From Chrysomallon squamiferum (Eukaryota; Mollusca; Gastropoda; Neomphalida; Peltospiridae): a stretch of 64,000 bases of DNA. Under the pieces are notes generated by a model that saw only the letters and a list, made by a program, of their open reading frames with translations, was not told the DNA's origin and searched no databases. Below, piece after piece: positions 49,001 to 61,254 of the stretch. The stretch is taken from assembly GCA_012295275.1 (NCBI GenBank), contig CM022675.1, positions 17,434,189-17,498,188 of the forward strand, in the 5' to 3' direction. Made by a program: the position numbers and the translations under genes. Each line of letters opens with the position of its first letter. Position 1 is the stretch's first letter.

Positions 49001-51383
49001 TGCCAGACTAAAATGAAATATTTATTTTTAGTCGAGCTCACACTATTGTAGGGATCACACTTGTACAGAAGTTTATCAATGCAGCTGGGGAAGAAACAAC
49101 CAAATCTGCAGTGATCAACCTTGTAGACTTGGCTGGCAGGTAAGTGGGAAAGTTTAAATGAAAACTGTTGCTAAATATTGGTATCATATGTTAATAAAAA
49201 ATTTTTTTAATAATATCTTTAAAATGTTTGTTGTCACAATGTGAAGCAGTTTAACAAATATTATTTTAATAATAATACTTTATAAGTAAATAAATAATAA
49301 ATAAAAAAACCTTTCAGAAATACAGTACTGTTTTTATATGTTTTTGCCTTTGTCAGACCACTAAAGTAGGCTAGAATGATGAAGATGTTGACTAGAATGT
49401 TGTCTGTGCATAATAATGCTGGAAATTATAATTAAGATGAAAAAATGAATAAAATAACAAATGGATAGTAATTACCAAAGATAAATAATTTTATCTAACA
49501 CACTTAATCACAGTGAAACTGATATAATACAACCTTTACAGATGTTGACACTCAGACATTCTAATTGTAATCTTTATCATATGATTACTGAACATCAGTT
49601 TACAGAATATGGGAACAAATGCTACACAAAGTATTCACTGAACATTTCATTACATTAACTTATCTTAATTTTTACTAACACATTCAAATATATATTCATA
49701 TTAAATAATAAAGTAAGTTTAATATTTCTGATTATGCACAGTAGCCTTGGTGTTTGGCTTCACTGTTACTTTAAAGTATATCTGTGGAACAATAAAATAA
49801 TGGCTTAAATACTTTGTTACTACATCTATCTCCATTATTTAGTTGTTAATTTTGGATCTGGCATCCAATCTCTGCTAATAAAACATTGCAACTATGAATT
49901 TTTTTTTATTTTTTTTTGCCAGATTTTAGTTGAAATAATGTTACTCATTTACTGCATATTAAGAAATGTGTGTGTGTGTGTGAAAAACTCTTTACACATA
50001 ACATATTGTTCCTGACTAGTCATTTTATCTGGAGAAAAGAAACCACAGAAAAGAGACATTACACATACACATGGGCATCAAAACACTAAAAACAATATAA
50101 TTTAGTGTGTGTGTGTGTGTGGGTGGGTTGTTTGTTTGTTTGTTTATATATTTCCTCAAAGCCTCCTGGGATTAATAAATCACAAATGAAGACTGAAGTA
50201 ATACAAACAAAAAAAACTGAAAAAATATTTAATAAAGGTATTTTCATGTATCAAAGCCAAATACAAAATGAAGAAACTTAGAATACACCAGTGGCATCAT
50301 AATGTAGGCAACAGAAATTCAGCCGACACTTTTAAAAATCACATTGTGTCATTTGCAGTGACTGTTTCTCAAGGAAATATTTATAAAATGTGATGTGAAG
50401 GCAGAGGTATCATTTGACTAAAAATGCTGTACCAACTGTTAAAAACATTGATCTCTGAGAAAAATAAAAGGTAAATAAAAGGTCACCTTTACAACAATTT
50501 GTTGTTGACAGGTTTGCCCATTCCTGTTTTCACTAACATTTACCTCTTCAAATTAAGAAGAATCAGTGAAGTTGCTGTTGCTTTTCATATTTATGAAATT
50601 TGATTTCAAGAGCACTAGAAAAAACATGTAGAAAGCATACCTATATCACATCACATCTTAGCTACAAATCTAATGGGCATGAATAAAATTGCTAGATTTG
50701 ATTAGCATAGTTTGGCTGTCAGGTGCAAATGCAACAGTAAGAGGGAAGTACATGCATAGATAATACATAGATAATATATTATAGTTCATTAGTTTCATTT
50801 GCATTCAGTGAGACAACTGAAAGTGCTCTTTGTGTATATGTTAATAAAATAGTATATTCTTATTTTTAAATGGTATTTCCATGCAATGGTAAAGAAGTGA
50901 GATTGTGTATGTATATTTAAGTTAATCTAAACATCTGGTTAATTTGGTTAATTTACAATGTTATATTTTACACAGTGAGAGAGCTGAAAGTACTGGTGCC
51001 ACAGGAGACAGACTGAAGGAAGGTGCTGCAATCAACCAGTCACTGTCATGTCTAGGCAACTGCATTGCTGCATTGGCAGAGAAGAGCAGTGGAAAGAACA
51101 TCAGAGTACCTTATCGCGATTCCGTACTCACAAAATTACTGAAAAATGCACTTGGAGGCAACAGCAAAACTATCATGGTGTGTAAAAAGAAATTTTCTCC
51201 ATTTTCTGGAATAACTGGCATTAGGTTGTAAACAAACTAAAAAAATGAAAAAACATATTTAATGATGCCATGATTAAAATGTAAGTTTAAATCAGTTTTG
51301 AGTTATCAGAGCTGGATGTATACATTATATGTCTAATTATAAATTAAAATTATTTTATATTTTATATATTTATATATACATAC

Positions 51384-51438
<55 letters not shown>

Positions 51439-54400
51439 TTTTAGTTTCAATTTTATCATTAATGTTAATTTCTAAATAATTAAACTATTTTTAGATAGCT
51501 GCTGTGAGCCCAGCTGATATCAATTATGATGAGTCACTTTCAACTCTTCGATATGGTAAGAATATGAAAACAGCCTACTGAACTTACAAGATGCATAACC
51601 TTTTCTACTTAGTTTAATTATATCCTGTACCTTGATCAAATTAATTTTTTAATTTAAAGAACATGACAGGTCAGGTGTTTTTTGCATGTTACACATAATT
51701 AACCATTAAACAAGATGTAAGATATATTTGTATCCAGTCTAATCATACAGTATCTGCAGGTAATGAAAGCATAATTATTTTAATTATTATAATTATTATT
51801 ATTATTGACTGATGCATTTTCATAGAGTAATAAAGGTGTATGATTATTTTAAAATTATGTTGCTCCAAAATTATTTTGTTGAACAGGAGTTCATTTTTAT
51901 ATTTTACTCAACAGAAAGAAAAAAAAATGGTAGTTCTGTCCATAAAACTATATGATGTTTTATTTTATTAAAAATCTGATTTTGTATATTTAGCTGATCG
52001 AGCCAAGCAGATTAAGACAACAGCAACAATTAATGAAGACCCGACAGAGAAGTTGATACGAGAACTGCAGGAAGAGAATGAAAAGCTGAAGGCCATGCTT
52101 GGTAGTGGTAATATGACTCTAATGAAAGATGATGACGAAGAACTCACAGACGAAGGTAATTAACATGCTATGTATCTTATAAATTAACATTACCTAAAAT
52201 AATTTTTTCTATCTGAAAGCTAATATATACAAGATATAAATTATATTTACTTCATAAAGTACTTGCAGTGTAAGAATCATGAAAATTTGCATGAAACAGA
52301 AGTGCAATTAAGCAGTTTTGCAAGGATTGCTTGTTTGGAACAAAAAACATGTAATAATCAGGATAAATCCTGTGCAGTGTTCACAATAAAAGGCCAGACT
52401 TTTAGTTGTAGATATTTGCCACTATGAAACCTTCAGAAATCCAGAAGTCAGAACACCACCATTTGTCAACTGTTTGATGCAGTTTTATCATACCAAGTCT
52501 ATGTGAAAATTAGATGGTGAGTAATAGGGATGCTTGAATCTGGAACTATATATCAATTCATTGACCACAGAAACACCATATGGCATTTTAGCAATGATAT
52601 CAACAAAGCAATCAGATCAGTCCCTTCACATATCTAGACATCAACTAAATATGTCTAGGATGAAATGGAATGACACTTGCAGCATTTGTCAAATCTTCAA
52701 CAATACTGAAGGAATTCTTGTTTATCATTCCTCAGAAATGGAATGACATTCCCAGGAACATAATGGCCTCAATGAGATGATACATGTACCAATACTGATG
52801 TATGAACTTTGCTCTAGAACCCCTCTATTGTTTTGGCTCATTTGCTTATGGTAGGTGCACAATATTCATGGACTATTGCTCATTTCCATACCTTTGGACA
52901 TTTTTCTTTCCTTGTTATTATGTTTCACACATGACAGTGAAATCTTATCATCAGTTATCGTTGTCTTATGTTGTGTCACAATACTTTTTGTCTTTTTGTA
53001 TATATTACAATCTAGAAGCCAAAAAAAACTTGAAATTTAACAGAACAACATTTATCTGAAACAAATACCTGAAATGTAATAAAATATTATATACATGAAA
53101 CATTTGAAACCCAAATACTTGAAATGTGATAGACCAACAGTTACATGGAACATTCAAAACACAAATACCTGAAATTTAACAGAACATTATTTACCTGGAA
53201 CACTGGAAAAACAAACAACTGGAAGGTAATAAAACATATTATATTCCTTGAACACTGGAAACAGAATTACCTGAAACATAATAAAACATTATTTACTTGG
53301 AACATTTTGTAACACAAAATACCTGAAATGTAAGAAAGATGTTTATCTGAGGACTATTAGACACATCCATTAGCTGTAATAAAAGAAACATAAGAAAACA
53401 GGAATTAATTAAACAGGTAAAAGGTAATTTAATAAATATTTGTTCAGATTAAAACTATTGTATTATTCTTGTGAAAATTCTTTGTAAAGTCTTTATTTTC
53501 TTTCTAATGTTTTATGAATATTTCCTGCTGAAATAAGAAAATATTAACAATTATACAAATAATTTTTGTACTTTTGCTTTTTCATTACTTCATTTTCATT
53601 ATGAAGATACTAACAATGTCGGAAATTTAAGTTAATTATTAAATGTATAACTTGACACTTAGTATTTGTTATGACCAAAGGCTCTTTCTTTTTCAGAGAT
53701 CCTGAAAATAGAGTAAGGTTTTTTGATTGTTTTTATTTTTAATATCCTACATGTTACCTGTAGAAATTGCCAAGCTGAAGGCAGAACTAGAGGAAGAATA
53801 CCAGAGTCGACTGGAAGCTAATGAGAAGGAAAGACTGGAAATGCAGAAAACATTTGAAGAACGACTCAAAGAAGCTCAAGCACAGGGAGTGAGTGTTTAT
53901 TATATCATTACAGATAATGAGTTATTTTTCTTAATGATACATGTGTTAATAATTGTAAAAGTGTATTAATAATTTAACAGTGGACACTTATCATCTCCAT
54001 TACATGGAATTCTAAAAAAAATTAAGTAACTATAATCTAACAGTTAAGTAATAGTTAGTATTGATATTTATATTACATTATTAGTAAAAAAAAAATATTA
54101 TTTCTTTATTCATGAAATTTAACAGATTAATTTTGTTCTCTCCAACTCCACAATGCTCAAGGATTTAACTGAACATAGGTAAATAGTTTAGTTTAATTAT
54201 ACCTGGGTTTTGATAAAAAAAAACTTTTGTGTTCATCTCAACAGGTATTATTTATTCAATATTATTAGAACTTACTATGAATGGGTCTTTTTAGGGTGTT
54301 GGTTTAGCTAGCATATCAGAAATAGCAGAGAAGAAGAAGACTGTGCCACATATTTACAATCTTAACATGGATCCTATGTTAACTGGACACATTGTTCTTT

Positions 54401-56796
54401 TCCTGGAAAAACCAGAAGTGAAATTTGGCAAAGGAGATGACTGTGACATCCACATTAAAGGACCAAGGTTAGCATAAAATTAAAGCCGTTTAGTATAAAC
54501 AGCTTTGTGTTAAATGTTAATACTTCCATAAATGTAATTAAATTATCATTAGAACAATATTACCGATGATAATGATAACCATAAATATGATGAGATAATA
54601 ATGGTTATTTAGATTCTTTTTAAAATTCCTATTGGTAATAAACAGGAAAATAAATTTTGTGTTTCAGCATCGCTGAGCATCATGGTCATTTTGTGAAGGA
54701 AGGTGACACATACACTGTAGAGCCTGCTGAAGCCACACTGAGGATCATGCGTAATGGTAAAGCTGTTATACAGAAAATTCCTCTTAATCACAATGACAGG
54801 TAAATTTATTACTTATGTCAGTTTTACTTTTATTGCCTGATGATTGAAGATGTATATAATGCATAAAAAAGATCAAACCAAAAATTATCTGAGATAGACA
54901 TGTACATCTTTTAACACTAAAATGTATGCCTCTAAACTGAGCACTTCATGTAAATCTTACCTCTGAAATCCTGATAATCAAACCAATACTTTTTGGTATG
55001 GCACCACAACATATTTCAAATATCATTCCAGCCAGTTTGCTTCCAGTTAGTGTTGATAACTTGTCAGTATACATTTAAAAGACCAGCTTAGATATAAAAT
55101 GAATTATTGTAAAAATGCATTGTATTGTAATTTTGATTACCATAAGCTGAGTTCAGGTTCGAGTTTAGGTCTTTTTTTATTAATTTTTGATTATGATTTA
55201 AGGTCTGTATGTTCCTCAACAAATATAAATCAAAACAACAATGAATTTAGTTAAGTCTTTCTACTGTGTGAATTTATTCTTTTAAAAAACATTTATTTAG
55301 CAAATAAAGAGTAATCCAAAAAATATTGCTTGCATCTAGTTGAACACATGTTGGTATTATTTCATTTTCATATCCACAAGGACTAATTACTTGATAATGG
55401 AAGTGACACCAAATCTGAAAAAGCAATATCTGTTCCAGAAAACACTTTATCTTAATTGGAAGTTTTCAACATTCTTCAAATGTAAAGGATTTTGCAATAT
55501 AGATAGATGTACTACTGATGTGAAAAATGACAAAAATGGATTTTTCACAACATACACTGATTGGTAGTTTGTTGATATATTGATGCATTTCTTGTTCAAA
55601 ATTATTCTAGTGTTCATAAATTTTTATTTTTTTAAATGCTCCTAAATACACTATTTGCTGAATATATCATCTTGTTGTTTTTGAATATCTTGTATTTCCT
55701 ATTCTTTGGAAAATAGAAGGTATTTGTGTCAATGCATTATGACAGATATATTTTAATAATCTCTTTTATTGATTTCAGACTCATATTTGGAAGTACACAG
55801 TACTTTGTGTTTGTTAATCCTGCACAACAAGACAAATCAAAAGACAAATTTCCAGAAATCACATTTGAATATGCTCAGGAAGAAATAGCAAAAAAATCAG
55901 GGTTTGATTTTGAAAACAAAACAAGAGGTAAATAAATTAAGTTAGGAATTTAATTATGTGTGACAATATTAACATTTTTCATGGGTTTTTTTGTTGTTGT
56001 TGTTATTGTTCTGGGTTCTTTTGGTTTTTCTTTTCAAATTTTAACAGTATGTATGAATGATCTTCAAAAACATTATCTGTTCTTCCAAGTTATTGCTTTT
56101 GTTGTATGACCAGCCATTACAGTTATTCTCTAACAAAACATTGTACTCTTTTATGATTATGATCATATGACAAGTGTATCTATTATGATGAAACCTGATC
56201 TACCCTTATGTGATGTTACAATTACAGAAAACAGCCATAACACCAAAGATTTTTATATGTACTCTTTTGTTGTGGCACTTTCTTATTAACATTGGAAAAC
56301 AAATAACCTAAAGCATAATTTGGATATATGCAGACTACATAATTCTCATAATATTTGCTATAAATTCAAAAGAATCATTTTTATTAATATTTTCATATTT
56401 TCAAGGGTCATATCTGATATTTTTTGTCTTTAATGAAATATCTTTTAAAACTACACTGGTGATGTTTTTAAATTTTAGATGATGCTTTACTACAGGAGGA
56501 CATTATGGAGATACTTCCAGCAGTGGAAGAAGCTAATTCCATCAGTGAAGAGCTGGACAAAAAAATGAAGTTCGAGATAATGATTGTTTCTCCTGAAGCA
56601 AGAGGAGAACTGAAGGGTCGTACAGAGGTAATATTTGGATCAAGATGTTGGTGATGATAGTAATGTTAATTAAGATAATTTATCTGCGGCTTGTCTCTTT
56701 GAATTGTGAAAAATAATTCATGACATCTGACAACTGGGCTAAGAATTTAACATATTCACATTTCAAAATACATTCTTTTATGTTTTCCAGCTTTTG

Positions 56797-56831
<35 letters not shown>

Positions 56832-59800
56832 AGACAGTTAAAAAAATAAATATTTTCAGTTAGTGTATGTAATCATTGTTTTGGTTAAGAGTGCTAAGAA
56901 TTTTGAGAAAATAAGAAATCAAAATAAACAAATTCAAATCTTAATAATAAAATATCATTTGTTTATTAAAAATATACAAGATGTAAGAGTTATTGCATAC
57001 TTGAACAATAATCAACAGTTATCACAATGGTAGACACAATGGTGAAATATATATAATATATATATGTTATATGATAAGCTATCAAATGGGCAACAATAAT
57101 ATTTGTTATGAACTAATTGTATATAATTTAATTGAGTTAATTCATAAATTTTGGTATCAGGACTGCATTTTTCCTATATGGTGATTATGTATTTTCAAAT
57201 AATTTTATTAAATTCAAACAGGTCATGGTTCGGGTGATCAATCTAGAAACCAAACACGAATGGATCTGGCCAAAAGAGAAATTTCTCAACAGGAAATTTC
57301 TCATGCAGGAAATGTATCAGAACTATCTGGAGGGTGAAGGCTGGGATGTCCCAGAGGTTGTTCTTAGAAATTGTTAAAATTAGAACACAAGTTAAACATT
57401 TTCAAAAAATTGATTTAGACAATTACCACAGTCTTTGTTTAAATAACATGTATGGATACAACATTTGTAAATATTATCATTTATTTACGTCTTTTCAGTT
57501 TCTTCTTGATTATTTATTTCAAAAATATTTTTTCTTATTCTTATTTTAATTATTATTAATTATTTACTTACAATATTTTTAAACAGTAATTTATTTAGTT
57601 ATTTATTTATAATTTTGTATTATTATATTTAGTAAATTTATTTTTAATAAAATTTAATTCATTTTGTAGATATTTTTTAAATACTATTTTCATTTCTTAT
57701 TATTATTATTGTTATTTATTTATTCTTTTACTACTTCTTTTCTTATTATTTATTTTTTTTTTTTTTTTTTTTTTTTTTGTTCTATTATTGTTTTACTTTT
57801 GATGAAGTAAAGTCATTCTGAATTTTGTTTTTATTAAATAAAATAAAATTTGCTAATATTTAAAATTAATAATATATTTCACATATAAACACAGTCATTT
57901 ACTTTGATGTTTTTAATTTTGCAGGACTCTTCAGATGTTATTGTAAATATTTAATATTTTTCTGGTCAATATTAAATTTTGCTCTAACTTACATCTGCTG
58001 TTTTAGCTTTAAATATAACTGACTAGATTTCTTTATCTTATTGTGATGTGATTTGTTCTTGTGAATGTTTTTACATTACATAAAATATTAGAATTGATTA
58101 TATTCATTACCGTATCGGAATACTAAAATATTTGAAGTGATAGGAAGTAGGTTTGTATTTTAAACATTATCTAAAACTGTTTAATTACTGTAATGTCAGT
58201 TTAAAGAGCAGATTTACTGAGAAACAAATGAAGCTTGAGGCCCACAAGTGATTTTAGTCATCTAAAATGCATTGTGAAACATTTCTTCCAAATATTTGTA
58301 AGCAAAGCCCAGCTGAAATATTCCCCAGTATTATAACTATACTTAAGCTGTATTTGACAGTGCTTATCACAAACCATGAAACAGAAAGGAATGTTTTTAA
58401 AAAAAAAAAGATGCACATGAAAATAATAAATTTTTGTCTATCATGACTGAAGGTTGCTTAAATTCTTTATGCATATTGTCTCTAGAAAATGACATTGCAA
58501 GGCAGTTCTAACATGATAAACCCTGAAAAAAGAGTACTTTGTAAAATTTGTTACATGTAAATATATTTTTATATGTATTTAAAACATAACATTACTAACT
58601 GCAGTCATAATTCTGTGATGCATCATGCCTGCATATAACATTTGACTAATTTTCATTGCCGTTAATTTGAAAACTTTTATAAATATTTATTCACACCAGA
58701 AACTTAATGTGAGATAATTCAATACTGAAATTTTCAAACAAGTTGTGATAATCTGTCATGGAATAATCTCATTAAAAAAAGTAGCTGTGGTTATCTTGGT
58801 TTTCATTACTGAAAAATTAAAGCCCCCCACTGGACAGATTTGGAATAGCTAATAAAATGACCCATATGAGTAGTTGATATGTGCAGATTTAATTTAGAAA
58901 AATGCCTAGGTAATTAACTGATTATCTTCTGAATTAAGGTTTAGTTACAGTAATAGGGTTGCTTTGTGATAGATTATTTCACTAACAACCTACTGATGAA
59001 AGAGTCTTAACTAATCTGATCACACTAACTAAAATGATCACACCAGGAACTAAATTTAGTTACATATGAGGTTTAACTAATATCATGCAAAATAAACATT
59101 ATAAGAAAGGAAAAAACATATAAACATGCATACACACATATAATAATAATAATTAAATGAAGATTATTTATTTCTTGAAAATATTTTATTTTTAAAAATG
59201 AGTACCAGTAGTCATAAAATTGTATTTCTTATGTCTTCTTTTTAAAAGAACGTGAGTGCATTAAATGCTATCTTCATTTGGTATATAACCCTGTTTTATT
59301 TAGGATATATTTTCATCTACATATTTTAGATATATATATTTTTATAATAGTTTAAATATTTATCATGAAAGGGAATAAGCAAACAAACAAAAAAGACATG
59401 GCCACAGTCATATTAGATTAGTAATAAATCATCCATTTACCTCAGTAATAATGTACTAGCATCTATTAGGAATAAATTTATTTCTTCAGGTTGCTTAATA
59501 ATAAATTTTAATATATATATTTTGATCATTCTTTATTGTTTTCTTGTAAATAGTGATATCTAAGAAACAAAAAAAAAAAAAAAACAAACAGTTATAATTT
59601 CAAGGCAAGCATTATTTTATCACATGTGTAAAATGAATGGATCACCGTACAGACAGTATTAAGTAGGCATTATCATAATAATTAAAAACATAGTTTAATG
59701 TTAACTTGCAAAATTAAAATGAATATAAATATTAAAATAAAACTAAATTAATTGATTAACAAATATTTATATAAATATTAAAAAATATATACATAAATAT

Positions 59801-61212
59801 TCTACATTACATTTATGCTGTTGTTCTTTCAGGCACGAGATCCCTTTGCTGAGGACTATGAAGCAGAATTTCACATTGGCAGTGTCAAATTCTGGCTGCA
59901 ATCACTGGCTTATATTGTAAGAAGTTTAAAATACAATTAAACTGGTGCTTATATACATACACACCATCAGAGATTTAAACTTTCAACAAAAAAGTTTAAT
60001 TTCGTAAACAAATATTTATAAAGAAACTTCAATTAGAATCATAATTTTACTAAATTTATAAACAATAACTCTTCATATTTTTAGGGGTTCTATATTTTAA
60101 ACTTTAATTTTTATTGTTGGCTATTCATTATGGAATCAGTTCTGAAGAACCTCAGTTTATTCCAGTTTTGTTTATTTTTTTTTAGTTTACTAGAAGAATT
60201 AATGCAATATGATGAGTTTATATTTAACCAATGTCTTTAGATAAGTATTTTTGGAAAAATTGTGCTGTTTCATGCATTCACATAGCATGGCATCTTTCCT
60301 GAAAATACACGAGGCTTCATCTCTCACAATTTTCCCATTCATACAAGATGGTTACATCTAAAAGAGTATGGACTTCTCTTGAAAATAATGTTTTCGTTTT
60401 TTAAATTGATCAAATCTTTGTTTCTGAACTGAAAACTTTTTACCTTTTTGCCAAAAAATCCCTCAACAAGTATTCGTTTTGAAAAGAGCAATTTCTGCTC
60501 TATTAAACGGCATGAATTAATTCAGTGGAAATGAACTTTAACAGCAATGTATGATCTCACTAAGCAAGTGTATAATTTGTGGAGGAAACTATGAGTGACA
60601 GATGATTATTATGAGATTTACCTTGAAAATAACAGAATGATGTGATGGGGCAAAAAAAACTGTTTTCTTTTTTTACTCTCCCGTTCTTAAAAAATACTCA
60701 TATTTTTAGTTCAAGAAAATTGATGTAAGTGATTCCAAGGGAGGTAATTTGTGATTGCTGTGTTGCAGATTTTAACTAATTTGAGTTTAAATTTAACATG
60801 AGCTTGTTTTTGTATCTATGTTTCAGTTTATGCTGTTGAATAATTGCATGATAAATCTTATGATTTAAAAAGTATCAATCTGAAGGAAATGAATAAAAAA
60901 AAATATTTTGGTGAGGACTATAAATTGACACATGCTGAAAGTTGGTAATGCCCTTGAGAAATACAAATAGAAATATGAATAGCTTTATATGTATATTGCT
61001 ATGTTAGAAATAGCTTTTTTGAAAAGATATATATAACACAGGAAAAACTATCAGTAATTATTTCAAGATGACATTTTGGGTACCAGTACTTACTTTAGAC
61101 TTTTTATAATGTTTTCTAGATTGAATCAAAGGAACAGTTGGAAATTACTGATTTCAAAGGACAGGAAGTCGGTCTGTTGAATGTAAGCAAATTAAAATTG
61201 ATCTGTTTATAA

Positions 61213-61254
<42 letters not shown>

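Larger units (their letters stand above)
44220..49031 (+). other. KIF28 intron 6 (4.8 kb)
   Basis: It contains a 0.13-kb block (45968-46094) repeated in intron 7, degenerate CTAAAACTAA-type repeats (46970-47120) and a stop-riddled coding-like stretch (47800-48420, minus). Otherwise A+T-rich without visible genes. Confidence 0.7.

Noticed and set aside
52534-53059. Open frames in kinesin intron 10
   Set aside because: Overlapping frames without motifs, lying between well-defined exons that splice in phase without them.
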